Source of the DNA: Neocallimastix lanati (nom. inval.)
Lineage: Eukaryota > Neocallimastigomycota > Neocallimastigomycetes > Neocallimastigales > Neocallimastigaceae
Length of the DNA stretch: 64,000 nucleotides
Direction of reading: 5' to 3'
Assembly (NCBI GenBank): GCA_016946835.1
Contig: JACVTC010000011.1
Coordinates: 82,501 to 146,500, forward strand
Below are positions 1 to 13,101 of this stretch, piece after piece. The position numbers and the translations under genes were made by a program. The notes under the pieces were generated by a model. It saw nothing but the letters and a program-made list of their open reading frames with translations. It was not told where the DNA came from and ran no database searches. Every line of letters begins with the position of its first letter. Positions within the stretch are counted from its first letter, which is position 1.

Positions 1-468
1 ATATTCAGCATTAGCTGGATTTTCAAATTGTTGAGGAATAAATGAGCTTGGGTATTGTTTAGATAATTCTACAGCCTTTTCGATAGAGCCCTTCATACCT
101 AAATTGCCTGGAGTTAAAACCAATTCAGCACCAAGAGCTTTCATAAGTTTCTTTCTTTCTTCAGACATAGTTTCTGGCATAACAATAATAACTTTGTATC
201 CTTTAACATGGCCAATATAAGCTAATGCAATACCAGTATTACCTGAGGTTGGTTCAATAATAACAGATCCTTCTTTTAAAATACCACGCCTTTCAGCATC
301 TTCAATCATAGCAAAACCAGCACGATCTTTGATACTTGAAAGTGGATTAAAAGATTCAATTTTAACTAAAACTCTAGCCTTACCAGTGTCAATGTTGTGA
401 ATTTGAAGAAGTGGAGTATTACCAATAAGTTCAATAATACTATGATAAATTTTTCCCTCAGCAGACAT
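1..468 (-). CDS. cysK: Cysteine synthase (O-acetylserine sulfhydrylase, CysK type), 5' part, runs off the left edge
   Basis: The enzyme makes L-cysteine from O-acetylserine and sulfide using PLP. The 156 codons present give the N-terminal half of a roughly 300-residue family member. Visible motifs: IGNTPLL at residues 15-21, the PLP-lysine segment NPLSSIKDR with the expected lysine at K47, and the substrate loop PTSGNTG at 73-79, followed by the Rossmann-like VIIVMPETMS. The start is the only ATG, followed at once by MSAEGKIYHSI, a normal CysK N-terminus. No intron is seen in this part, and the sequence reads as bacterial-type CysK rather than cystathionine beta-synthase. Gene transfer from a gut bacterium is plausible but is inference. 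Confidence 0.93.
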   Translation of the reverse strand, partial: MSAEGKIYHSIIELIGNTPLLQIHNIDTGKARVLVKIESFNPLSSIKDRAGFAMIEDAERRGILKEGSVIIEPTSGNTGIALAYIGHVKGYKVIIVMPETMSEERKKLMKALGAELVLTPGNLGMKGSIEKAVELSKQYPSSFIPQQFENPANAEY

Positions 469-553
469 GATTTCCCCTTAAAATGTTATCTTATTAAATC
501 AATTCAAATATCGAATTAGTTTTTATTAAAATATTTTCGTAAATAATTAGACA

Positions 554-1678
<1,125 letters not shown>

Positions 1679-1680
1679 TA

Positions 1681-2085
1681 GTGTTGCATTTCGGAATATG
1701 TGGCATTTCAAAATAAATATATAAATTAATAAATTATTTCATTTATTAATTTTATTGGGATTGTGTATTTCGCAATGTGGCATATATAATTTTTAAATTA
1801 AGCCATACATTTTTAAGATATTCTATACAATCATAAATAAATATATAAATAATTATTATTTTAAAAGAAATAATATATTTTTTCAATTAAATATATTATT
1901 AAATAACTATTTCAAAAGAAATAATATGTTCTATAAAAAAAGAATTATTAAAATTATTTTTATAATTGAATATTAATAAATTATATATATATAAAAATGA
2001 ATATTTATTATTTATTTAATTATTAAAAAAACAAGCCACATACAAAAATATGCAACATCGTGAAATGTACGATTGCGAAACGCAC
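1681..2085. mobile_element. Possible MITE with imperfect inverted ends and TA duplication
   Basis: The left end reads GTGTTGCATTTCGGAATAT then GTGGC. The right end, on the other strand, reads GTGCGTTTCGCAATCG and further in has TTGCATATTTTTGTATGTGGC-like sequence. Both ends are bordered by TA. A third related motif (TTGTGTATTTCGCAATGTGG) lies inside at about 1753. The body is plain AT-rich DNA with no ORF, as in Tc1/mariner- or pogo-derived MITEs. Similarity between the ends is by eye and imperfect. Confidence 0.35.
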
Positions 2086-2393
2086 TAGATTCATTTTATT
2101 TATTTTAAAAATGTCATATAGATATAAAGGTTATTAATAAAAATATAGAAATAAAAATATTTAATGGATAATTTGTTTTATAATATTCATAAAATTAATG
2201 ATATAGATATAAAAGTATTTAATAAAAATATTAAAATATAAAAATAATAATAATAAATAATTATTTAAAAATATTTTATGATGAAGTGTTAAGATTTTGA
2301 TATATTTTAAATTTTAAATTTAAATAAAATAATATTTTTTATTAAAATTTTACTAATATGTCTATATAGTAATATGCTATATAGATATATAAT
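2086..2393. other. AT-rich DNA, nothing recognised
   Basis: No ORF or repeat of note between the possible MITE and the LTR element. Confidence 0.6.
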
Positions 2394-2599
2394 TGTTAAG
2401 AATTAAGAATTTAGGTTTTATAATTATGTCAACTTTATTAATATATTTTTGTGATAAAGAGTTACTAGCACTTAATTATTCTAAATTAAATGCTTTTATA
2501 TTAATACATTGTGGCTAATACATTATTTATATTACATTACATTTTATTACATTAATCTCATATTCACGTATTATAACATCATATTCACATATTCTAACA
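2394..2599 (+). repeat. Left LTR of the mini-element
   Basis: Starts TGTTAAG and ends CTAACA. It is repeated at 3591-3796 and, diverged and inverted, at 13102-13291. Confidence 0.85.
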
Positions 2600-2853
2600 T
2601 TCCCCCCTAAACCTAGTTTTTCTAAAAGATAAAATTCGGTTTATAGGTGAATATGTGTAAATTACTATTATTCTAAAATTTAATTTTTTACAAAATTTAT
2701 TCTCTTTTATAAATTTTTCTTAATTGAAATTTTAAACATTTAATGCATATTTTTTATTTATTTTATTCAAAAAATTTATATTATTAAATACTATTACGTT
2801 TTTGTGGTTAAACGTTTAAACCTTTAATATAATTCAAACTTAATGTTTATTGT

Positions 2854-3127
2854 AGGTTGGATACTCTTATGGTTTTATACCAATCCTATCTTTATATAAA
2901 TGTTTATATTTATGGCTACTCTTTAGGTTTTACGCCATTTAATTATGTTTATATGTATATAGCTACTCTTTAGGATTTACGCTATTTCAATTATGTTTAT
3001 ATGTATATAGCTACTCTTTAGGATTTACGCTATTTCAATTATGTTTATATGTATATAGCTACTCTTTAGGATTTACGCTATTTCAATTATGTTTATATGT
3101 ATGATGACCTCTTGGGTATTACATCAT
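2854..3127 (+). repeat. Array of six hairpins with a shared loop inside the LTR mini-element
   Basis: The middle three units are a perfect 48-bp tandem repeat; hairpins lie at 2959-2985, 3007-3033 and 3055-3081, stem ATAGC/GCTAT, loop TACTCTTTAGGATTTAC. Neighbouring units keep the loop but change both stem arms together: ATGGC/GCCAT at 2912-2938, ATGATG/CATCAT at 3101-3127, and GGTTGG/CCAATCC with a bulge at 2854-2887. The loop core is close to CTCTTnnGGnnTTA throughout. Such compensatory change points to selection on an RNA stem-loop, for example a protein-binding or packaging element; the role is inference. Confidence 0.75.
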
Positions 3128-3590
3128 TTAAGAATCAATATTGTATTTATAAATTATTCTTTAATAAAATATACTAAATAATATTCAAAAGATATTTAAT
3201 TATCAATTAATGTTTTGATGTTTTCAGTATAATTTTCATTAAGAGTCTCAGTATTGTATGAGAAAATATAATTTATACTAATATATGCTTAAGCTTGTTT
3301 ATCTCTATTTATTTAATGTTTCTATATGTTTAGAGCTTTAATTTACTTTTATTCTACTTGGGGATTCTCTTTTATCAACTATATTAAATTTTTACGCGTT
3401 TCTTCAGTTTTTGTAATCTTGATCATTTCAAATGTTCGAAATCAATTTTATTTATTTTTCTAAGATTGACATAATGAGCAACTTTTATCGCAATTTTAGT
3501 TTCCAATTTATTTCCTTGACATAATATTACATTCGGCTAAGGATTTCTATTCCAAAGAATCCTTTCTAAGAGTCGATGAGACTCTTAATC

Positions 3591-3796
3591 TATTAAGAAT
3601 TAAGAATTTAGGTTTTATAATAATGTCAACTTTATTAATATATTTTTGTGATAAAGAGTTACTAGCACTTAATTATTCTAAATTAAATGCTTTTATATTA
3701 ATACATTGTGGCTAATATATTATTTATATTACATTACATTTTATTACATTAATCTCATATTCACGTATTATAACATCATATTCACATATTCTAACA
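3591..3796 (+). repeat. Right LTR of the mini-element
   Basis: Nearly identical to 2394-2599 and followed by the ATAAT target duplication. Confidence 0.85.
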
Positions 3797-3801
3797 ATAA
3801 T

Positions 3802-4338
3802 AGTAATAATAATAAATATTTAAATGAATAAAAATTTATTTATAATAAACTTTAATAATTAAATAACGAGAAATTATTATAAATAAAAATAATTAAATAA
3901 TTTTAATAATTAAATATCTATAAACTATTACTATTAAGGTAATTTTACAATAACCTTACAAAGAACATAAAAGATAGATTTTTACATCTTTCTTTGAAAG
4001 TTACATAATAATAATATTTAATTATAAGATATTAATAATATACTAATATAAATAAAATACACGTGACGTCAAATGTATCATTGAAATTAATTATCAATAT
4101 AAACCTTATTTATTAATATTCTCAGAATTATTAGGCCTAAGATAACCCTTTAAATATTAAACAAGAATTTATATTAATTATTAATTATTTAAATATATAT
4201 ATTATTTATAATTAAATAAATAATATTTTTAATTATTGAAATGTAAATAACTGAAATTGAGATTTCAATTTAGTTATAATTTCAACATGAAGATATATTT
4301 TAATTTTTTTTTAAATTAATTAAAAATCCATAACAGTA
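3802..4338. other. AT-rich DNA, no gene seen
   Basis: No ORF, RNA gene or repeat recognised. Confidence 0.6.
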
Positions 4339-4352
4339 TAAAATTTTATTAT

Positions 4353-4786
4353 GCCATGTTAGGACGATACAGGTTACTGTAGAGGGCGGGGTTCGAATCC
4401 TCGGCATAGCACCAAATAATCGGATGAGGTTTCTATCCTGGGATATCATGAGACCACACGCGATATTCATAAGGCTTTCCCTCAAATGATTATTTCACCC
4501 AACCCTGATACTACGCTTTGAATTGAAGCATAGACCTTGATGATTGTAAAATTTCCAATCGCCAATGATTAGATCCACTAGGGAGGAGTTAATGATTCCG
4601 TTCTGATGCTCGTGGTCAATAGAGATATATGTAGGAACGTTAGGAATGCATCTCCGGGCAGTGTGTAACGACGATTGAGAGCGGCGAAGCTGTTACAATA
4701 TGCCAATAACTCATCACCTTACAGTTAATTAATAACTGTATGGCCATATGAGAGATGGGTACCCATTATGTGCAAGTTTATATTTT
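4353..4786 (+). mobile_element. SINE-like retroposon, copy 1 (long form)
   Basis: A GC-normal island in very AT-rich DNA, bordered by the 14-bp direct repeat TAAAATTTTATTAT (4339-4352 and 4787-4800), as left by LINE-type retroposition. Near its 5' end it has a perfect pol III B box, GGTTCGAATCC (4390-4400), within a tRNA T-arm-like stem. From about 4470 on it aligns with the inverted copy at 35882-36191, for example through GAGATATATGTAGGAA and GATACTACGCT. The 3' part holds a perfect 8-bp hairpin (TACAGTTA/TAACTGTA, about 4722-4742) and the palindrome ATGGGTACCCAT. A module at 4673-4718 (GAGAGCGGCGA...TATGCC) is shared with the other elements of this kind. There is no credible ORF. Confidence 0.65.
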
Positions 4787-4916
4787 TAAAATTTTATTAT
4801 AATTAAAAATTTAATAATTTTTAATTGTAATAAAATTTTAAACAACTATGGATTTTTAAGATAATTTTAACTATTAATAATAATTTTGTACGACAAAATG
4901 CCAATAGTTTTTTTCA

Positions 4917-5034
4917 ATCGAACCAGCTTCTATCCTAGCTGTTAGTCCGTGAGCTAGCTTATATAAGACTCCCGCTCTTTGACCATTTCAGGTTTTCCTC
5001 ACAAGAGATTAGGGTTACAGGTAAGTATTAGGGG
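4917..5034 (+). mobile_element. Fragment of a second SINE-like element (head module)
   Basis: It starts ATCGAACC and shares CTTTGACCATTT, GGTTTT and a terminal AG/GTAAGTAT with the head of the 49654-50200 element, and a TTAGGG...TTA motif with the head of 36338-36723. No poly(A) tail or clear target duplication was found, so this copy is truncated or interrupted. Downstream at about 5038-5058 it abuts a TTGCATTTCAGAACGTGGC stretch like the ends of the possible MITE at 1681. Confidence 0.5.
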
Positions 5035-5213
5035 AAGTTGCATTTCAGAACGTGGCTTTTAAATATAATATCAATTTGTAATTTAACGCCCCACACTTTT
5101 TTGTTTTTTTAAATAATTATAAATAAATAAATAGAAATAAATATAAATAGGTTAATTTTTTTTGTTTTTCTCATAAACATATTATTTATAATAAATAAAT
5201 TAAATATTATTAA

Positions 5214-5966
<753 letters not shown>

Positions 5967-6097
5967 ATACTCCAAAAGGATATGATTATATGTATAGATA
6001 TAGATTAGAATTATCTCAAAAATATACAGATCATAGTGGTGGTAGTGGTGATGATGAATCAAAATTAGATGATACAATAGATATTCTTCAATATTAG
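5967..6097 (+). CDS. Lone terminal exon, product unknown
   Basis: A T-rich tract ending TTTTTTTTAG is followed by an open frame that enters at codon position 2. It encodes 42 residues, including GYDYMYRYRLELSQKY, a GGSGDDES linker and a terminal DILQY before TAG. Codon use and composition are protein-like and unlike the flanking DNA. The upstream exons were not identified. It may be the 3' end of a gene with a long intron, or a fragment. Family not recognised. Confidence 0.4.
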
Positions 6098-6116
6098 AAT
6101 AATAATCGGTTATTTA

Positions 6117-6152
<36 letters not shown>

Positions 6153-6643
6153 CAGGAAAGAGAATACACTTCCATAAATTAATTAATTTTATTATAAAAA
6201 ATACATGTAGGTAAAAAGTAAATTTGAAATTAAAAATAAGCAATCAAACAAAAATAAACCAAAAAAAAAAAAAAAAAGTAATTCATTAAATTATGATAAT
6301 AAATTTATTAATAATATTTAATGATAAAAAAAAAAAAAATAAAAAAAAAAAAAAGTATAAATAGATTAATATATGATTATGAATATATAGATTTGAAAGT
6401 TCATTAATTACTATTTTTTTTTAAAAATTTTTTTATTTATTATTATTATTATTATCATTTTTTTTAAAAAAAGGGAGGAAATTGAAAATAGAGTTTTGAA
6501 TTTTGAATATGCATTGCATGTATATAAAATATATTTTATAAAATATATTTATACATATGTATATTATATTTATGTTAAAATTATTATTACTATTTTATTT
6601 TATTTTTACTTTTATTCATATTCATTTTTTTAAATTATTTTTT

Positions 6644-6689
<46 letters not shown>

Positions 6690-6764
6690 TTTGTTTGTTT
6701 TTGGTGTTGTTGTTGTCGTCGTTTATTATTAATATTTTAACTTATTGTTGTTATTTATAATTAA

Positions 6765-6797
<33 letters not shown>

Positions 6798-7319
6798 TTC
6801 CCTTCTAATTGTAATTTTATTATTATTATTATTAGAAAATAAATAACAAGTTATTAAAAGTTTAAGAATTTTAAAACAACAGTATAACTTTTAATACTAC
6901 TTATTAATTATTCATGTATCTATTATTTGATTTTATTTTTCTTTTTATTTTATTATTATTGACAATTTATACAAATATACAATAAATTAGAATTATTGAA
7001 TTTTTTTTTTTTTTTTTTTTTAATGGCTTTTAATTTTGTTATTATAGTATTTAACAATGTTTGATTTTTAATTATTTACTAAATGATATATTTATCTATT
7101 TATATATTATTTACTTTTTCTTTTGCTTTTTATCTACTTTATTATAATTTTGATTATTGTTATTATATATATATTAATATATATATTTTTAATATAAATA
7201 TTTTTTATTTATTTTCATATAAATCGATAAGAAAATATTTATTGTTAATATTACTTTCTTTTTCTATGATATTGCTATTATAAGTCCGTTTTGAATTGAT
7301 GATTGATAGTTCAAGTTAT
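6098..7319. other. AT-rich intergenic DNA
   Basis: Poly(T), (TTA)n and (TA)n tracts. The open frames here are homopolymer artefacts (Phe, Ile and Tyr runs). Nothing else seen. Confidence 0.7.
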
Positions 7320-10300
7320 CTACCATAAAGTATGATCAACAGTAATGTTACCACGTTGTTCGAAGTATCCACCCTATTATTATTATTATTATTATTTAAT
7401 TTTTAAAAATAGAATATATGAATTTATAATATATAATATATATATTATAATAATAACAATAACAATAATAATATTATTATTTTATTAGAAATTGTTATTT
7501 AAAATCCAAAAATTTAAAAAAAATTAATATATTTAATATATGTATATATTTAAATTAATTTTACCTTGTATTGATAAGTTTTAACACCACGAACAATTGG
7601 ATCATCCTTATATTCGAACCATCTTGGTTTCCATGGAATACCTTTAAGTTCACGTTCTTTAAGATATTCACGTTGACGTTGTTCAAGACGTTCTTTTTCA
7701 CTTGAAGCTTCATCAGCCTTACCCTAAAAAAATTATTAATAGATATAATTTATATATATATATAAATATTTTTTTTTTAAATATTGAAGATAAAAATGAA
7801 ATATTTAATATCTATATTTATAATTAATGAATAGGTTAAATTACGTCTTCATATAATCTTTGATCTGGTCTAAATCTTGTATCGGTTGGTGGTAATTTAT
7901 CCTTAATATCTGGTGTAATTTCTATTAGTAATAATAATAATAATAATAATAATAAAATTAGCAATTATATTATTACAATAATTATAGTATTATATATATT
8001 AATGATAAAAAAAAAAATAATTTTAAAATTTTTTATAAATTACCATTTAATTCAACAGTAAATTGACCAAAACCATATTGATCTTCATAATTTGGTGGGA
8101 AAGTATTAGCAGACCAAATAGACTTTTTTTTTTTTTTTTATTTTTTAATAAATTTTTATTCAAAAAATAAAGAAATTATGAATAAATAGATACTTATATA
8201 TATATATATATAATACAGTATATTATTATTTTGATATAATTACTTCTAATTTGTTTTGTGGTTCGACCTTAAATAAAACTTTATCCCAGTTACCACTGAA
8301 AAAAAAAAATATATATATATAATCATATAATTATATTAGGATTTGGCACATAAATATAGATTATATAATAGAAATATATTATATAATTTAATAAACTTAC
8401 ACTAATTGAATCATTTGCTTCTTTTTTGATGTGAAGACACCACCTGAAACACCATTCTTAGAAGATTGGAATTTTAAGTTGAAGTAGTCACCTAAATATT
8501 AATAATATAGTTCAAAAAAAAAAAAAAAAAAAAAAATTATATAATATATATATATTCATTTTGTATATGTATTTATTAATTAAATTAATTAAAAACAATA
8601 AAATAAAAATTGAAATAGAATAACATATTTAATATATATTTATATTTACCTGAAGTAGCTTCAGTAACCTTTAATTCACCGCGGTATTCAAGGTATCTGT
8701 TAGCGTACATTGCTTTGCAAATAACAGAATTAACTTTTTCCCAAGTGTAATGTTCATTATATTTTTTTAAAATTAAGTGAACAATGCCATTGTTAATACA
8801 TTCCATTGAATTACCCTATTTATTATTTCAAAATAAGTATACAATAATAATAATAATAATAAATAAATAAATAAAGTAATATATATATATATAATAAATA
8901 TATATTAGTTATTAAAGAAATAAAATTTTATTAATATATATATATATATATAGTAATTATTATTATATTATGTATTTACCCAATATTTAGTTTTAATATT
9001 ATTGTCTTGGAAGAAAATAAAATCATCTGATTCAGCATAGCAAGCCATAATTGGTGGGTGATGAGAAACCTTCTCAGAAATAAATCTGAAACCTTTATCT
9101 TCACGAATATTTTCATATGTTTCACCAAGAAGTGGATTAAATGGTTTTTTGACAGCTCTATGAATAGTACCAGCATAAGCTATTATTAATATTTTACATA
9201 ATATTAAAAATTAATATTATATTAATTAATATTTAGTTAGTAATGTATTATTATTATATTAAGATTATTTATTAAGTCATTTATTTTATTTTATTTTATT
9301 AATTATACAATATTTAAGTATTAATATATATATATTTACCTGATAAAGCAAATGCTCCAACATACATTAAACGTTCATATTGAGTTGGAGATAAAGTTTC
9401 ATCACAAGCATTCTTTAATAATTCACTATATTCTAATTCTTCACAAAGTTTTTGAAGTAAATTAATTGGTTCATTAAAAGTAACTGGCATAGATATTCTT
9501 GATAAATCTTTACCAATATTCTTACGAATAATACTAAGGAAACTTCCAGCATTTGGAACTGTTTTAGCTGGAAGTTTGGTACGACGTTCAACTGGTTTTC
9601 CTGATTCAGTTTTAGAATTCATATTTCTCTTGATAACAACATCATATTCATTCATTTTATTATTAAGGTCTTGTGCATCATTAATAGATTCACTATCTTC
9701 AGAACTATCTTCTGCTTCATCAACATCATCACCAGAATTTATTTCATCTTCACCTGATAATGAGAAACCATCTTCTGCATCATAAAATGAATCATCATCT
9801 TTTGTACTAGCAGTCATTGCCTTATCAACTGGTTCACGATTTTGAGTTTGATCGTTAATAATATCTTCTGGTTTATAATCAGTAAAATATGAAACATCAA
9901 CGTGTGGTTCATTGACAATATCACGTAATCTATTATTATCAGATAAACAATTTTTAAAAGTTTTTTCTAATTTTTTTACACAAATTTCTTCTTCACGAAT
10001 TTTTTTCCAAATTCTATTTAATTCAAAGTCAACAGATGAAACAGACTTCATTAAATTTTCATAGCATTTTTCAACATCATCAATATTCATATTTTCTATT
10101 AATCCAATGTAATAATAATAATAGGTATAATAAAATAAAATATTATATAATAAATATAATAATATAATACAATATAATAAAATAATAATTATAGAAATTA
10201 ATATAAAATTTATTAATAAAAAAAAATTATATATTTATTAATTATATATATTATATAAAATAAAATAAACATATAATTACTATGCACATATTTACTTTTA

Positions 10301-12145
10301 TATTTATCAACAAGAAGACCTAAATTATTTAATTCTTGATGAACTTGATTGAGTGGTTGTTCGAAATCTTTCTGAAGTTCATTTAATTCATTTGCATCTG
10401 GAATAATACCATTTAAGTTATCGCTATATATAATGTTACGTATTGTTGTCATAACTTCTCCTTTAGCATGACTATTTTCAATAATTTCTAAAGCATCAAG
10501 GAACTAGTTAAAAATTTTGAATGAAGTATTATAAATTACAATTATTTTATTTTATATCATATTTTATATAATATTAATTTTATAATTTAAAGTATTTTTA
10601 ATGATAAATTGAAAGAGTTTTTTAAATAGTTTTATATTTATTAATACCTTTCTGTAAACTTCATCATCTCTAATGTAAAAGCGATAAATAAAAGCACCAG
10701 TATCTTTTAAAAAATTATTTAAAAAAAAAAAAAAAAAAAAAATTTAATTGAAATAAACTTAATAATATATTTATATATTTTAAAATATAATAAATATTAT
10801 TTAATTTAAATTAATACCAATATAAATGCGACGTTTTGAAACAATATTGACTTTTGATGAATTTATTTGAATTAAACCTTTAGAATTGCTATCTTTATTT
10901 TTATAATAAGATAAATTACCAGATTTATCTAAGGTAACATAACGTTTAACCCAATCTATTCAAAAATACGTTTATTTAAATTAATAAAATTTATTAATTT
11001 ATTAGTATGATTAATACTTGTATTATAACTATTATTGATATTATTAATGTTATTAATATATGTGTAATTTCTAATTTTTATTGTTTAGAATTAATATTTA
11101 CTATTGATTTTTTTATTTCTCTTTTTCTTAGAAATATAGTCTTCGAAAAGAATTTCTGATTTATTATCGATATCTTTAAGATTTTCATCACTTGAGACTT
11201 CGGGTAATAAATTAAATGGCCTTGTAAAATAAAGGAAAGTTAAACGATTTGATGTATTCCTAGTTTATTTTTATTTATTTATATTATATATATTAATTAT
11301 TTAATAATAATTTATTATTCTTATCTAATTAATTATTTTATATAATACAAATAATGCTTATTTCAACAGTTCATTTTTTTACCTGTTAATAGAATTATCG
11401 AAAACTAAAACATATACTCCTGCCTCTAATAATTATTAATTATTATTCATTTTATATATATTTTATTATTTTTATTTTATTTATTTATTTATTTTTAAGA
11501 AGCATATTTAGAGAATATAATATATTAATTATTAATTAATTTTTAATATCTATTATATATATAAAAATAAATAAATAATAATAATGTAGAGCTATATATT
11601 ATATTTACTATCTATGATACAAGATCCTTTTATTACAGATTTCGAAGAATCATAATATTCTAACTTTCTGATAACTTCTAAATTATAATCATTAAAATTC
11701 GACTTTCTTCTAGTAAAAGATGTTGAAGGATTTGTTTGACTTATGTCAATTTGTGAAGTACTTAATAAAGTTTCATTTCCAAGCATACTAGTACTACCCA
11801 ATTCTATTTTATCCTGACTTAAACATTTTTCATTTAGTGCATTATATGATATAGTAACATTTCTTCTGTTTTCTAAACGATTTGAATTGTCTAAATTTCG
11901 ATAAACACCAAATTTAATGTTCTTTTTAAATGTAGTAAAATTCCTTCAAATAATAAAAAAATATTTATATATTATTTGTATTAAAACTTTAATAATATTT
12001 ATTTTTATTATATATATATATATATATATATTTATAAAGATTGAACTTGATTTTAAATATTTTACCAGCAAAGCTCTATTGGGGTTGTTTTAATTGTAAT
12101 TTCAGGACGAAAGATATCACATGCAGGTATAATAGTCTCCTCCAT
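7320..12145 (-). CDS. OSH3: Oxysterol-binding protein-related protein, GOLD-PH-FFAT-ORD (Osh3-like), 16 exons
   Basis: A lipid-transfer protein expected at ER-plasma membrane contacts. Exons, 5' to 3': 12145-12066, 11943-11609, 11425-11383, 11259-11102, 10955-10818, 10703-10648, 10503-10296, 10095-9340, 9179-8980, 8815-8650, 8491-8401, 8295-8244, 8122-8044, 7921-7845, 7723-7565, 7373-7320. All phases agree and give 883 residues. The N-terminus is GOLD-like (PIELCWNFTTFKK, then [14 protein letters not shown]). A PH domain at about 206-290 begins [12 protein letters not shown]. An FFAT-type motif for ER VAP binding, SFYDAED, lies at about 442-448 in acidic surroundings. The ORD spans about 530-860 with the family signature EKVSHHPP (HHPP at about 631-634), LLGETYE and a C-terminal [10 protein letters not shown]. 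This domain order is that of yeast Osh3. Introns are short, GTAA/GTAT...AG. Confidence 0.92.
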
Positions 12146-13101
12146 TGTGCTTTATATAATACTTTTTTTAATTATAATTATATGTAAATATTAAAATTTG
12201 ATTTATAAAAAGAATATTTATTAATATTTCGAGGAATAAATTCATAAAATGATTTTTTTGATTTAAAATTTAAAAATCATAATATTTATCTGGGATAAAT
12301 ATATTTTAAATAATTCATATATATTTTGTTTTGACAATATTAGAATTGTTTTTTGAAAATATATTATTTAAATATTATATTAAATAAATTTATAAGCATA
12401 AAAAGGTCCATTCTAAATTATATGATATATAAATTTTACTTTTGTAATTTTAACATTTAATTTCTTATCATAAGAAATTGAATTAGTACTATTATTCTAG
12501 TATTTTATATGTTTATTGATAAAAGTAATGAAATCCTTTATTTCAATATTATTTATTTTGCTCGGTACTCTAATTGATATTTATTTATTTATTATTTAAC
12601 AACTATCTTTATCTTGATTTTTTACTTTGTTATAATTGTAATAATATTTGAATTTTACGATTTTAAACATTTATAAGATTAAATTCATTACTTTATTATT
12701 TTATTAATATTTATGTTTACTTTTTCTATAATGAAGCTTTCAATATTTATTGATATTTTATTATATAAATGAAAAATATACAATTAAATAATTTATTAAA
12801 TAAAAATAAATGAATAAACAATAATTAAAGTAAAATTTAGTATTTGTTCTTTTTTTTATATTAAATCTTTATTATTATAAAAGTTTTATTTATATCTACC
12901 TTATTTTATTATAACTTTCTCCTTTTTAGTTTTATTTATTTATAATTATGTTTTTATAATTTGTTAATTTTTGCTTAATTTTTATTTCTAATTTTTGGTT
13001 TTAAAGCTTTTATTATATTAATATTTTTAATTTATTATTTAGGAAATCTTATATTACAACTTTTATATTTTAGGATTATTAAATTTAAATATGGCAATTA
13101 T
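12146..13101. other. AT-rich intergenic DNA upstream of the OSH3-like gene
   Basis: No gene seen. It should hold the promoter of the minus-strand gene; no motif could be singled out. Confidence 0.6.

Larger units (their letters stand above)
2394..3796 (+). mobile_element. Small non-autonomous LTR retroelement (TRIM-like), apparently whole
   Basis: Two near-identical 206-bp direct repeats (2394-2599 and 3591-3796) of TG...CA type flank about 990 bp without any ORF. The whole is bordered by the 5-bp direct duplication ATAAT (2389-2393 and 3797-3801). This is the layout of a terminal-repeat retrotransposon in miniature that must be moved by enzymes supplied elsewhere. The close match of the LTRs suggests a recent insertion. 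I see no canonical tRNA primer site just inside the left LTR. The internal region carries the hairpin array listed separately, and ends with a hairpin (TAAGAGTC/GACTCTTA stem at about 3567-3587) just before the right LTR. Superfamily (Copia or Gypsy kin) cannot be told from the sequence. Confidence 0.85.

Noticed and set aside
2942-3100. CRISPR-like array from the 48-bp repeats
   Set aside because: Units abut without variable spacers, the genome is eukaryotic, and the repeats sit inside an LTR element.
2394-3796. Retrozyme (hammerhead-bearing small LTR element)
   Set aside because: Size fits, but no CTGATGA...GAAA hammerhead core is present in the LTRs or the interior.
4348-4414. Complete tRNA gene
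   Set aside because: The T-arm is good, but the D and anticodon arms are too short and the 5' acceptor strand falls in the target duplication.
5009-5018. Telomerase RNA template or telomeric repeat (TTAGGGTTA-like motif in the heads)
   Set aside because: Only about one and a half units, not conserved in the 49654 copy, and several copies exist; more likely chance.
4915-5030. U1 snRNA gene on the minus strand (ATACTTACCTG at the start)
   Set aside because: The same motif recurs in two other islands whose poly(A) tails and target duplications show the RNA runs in the opposite direction, and no U1 stem-loop I or Sm-site layout was found.
6557-6760. Poly-Phe open frame
   Set aside because: Made by a poly(T) tract with no protein-like flanks.
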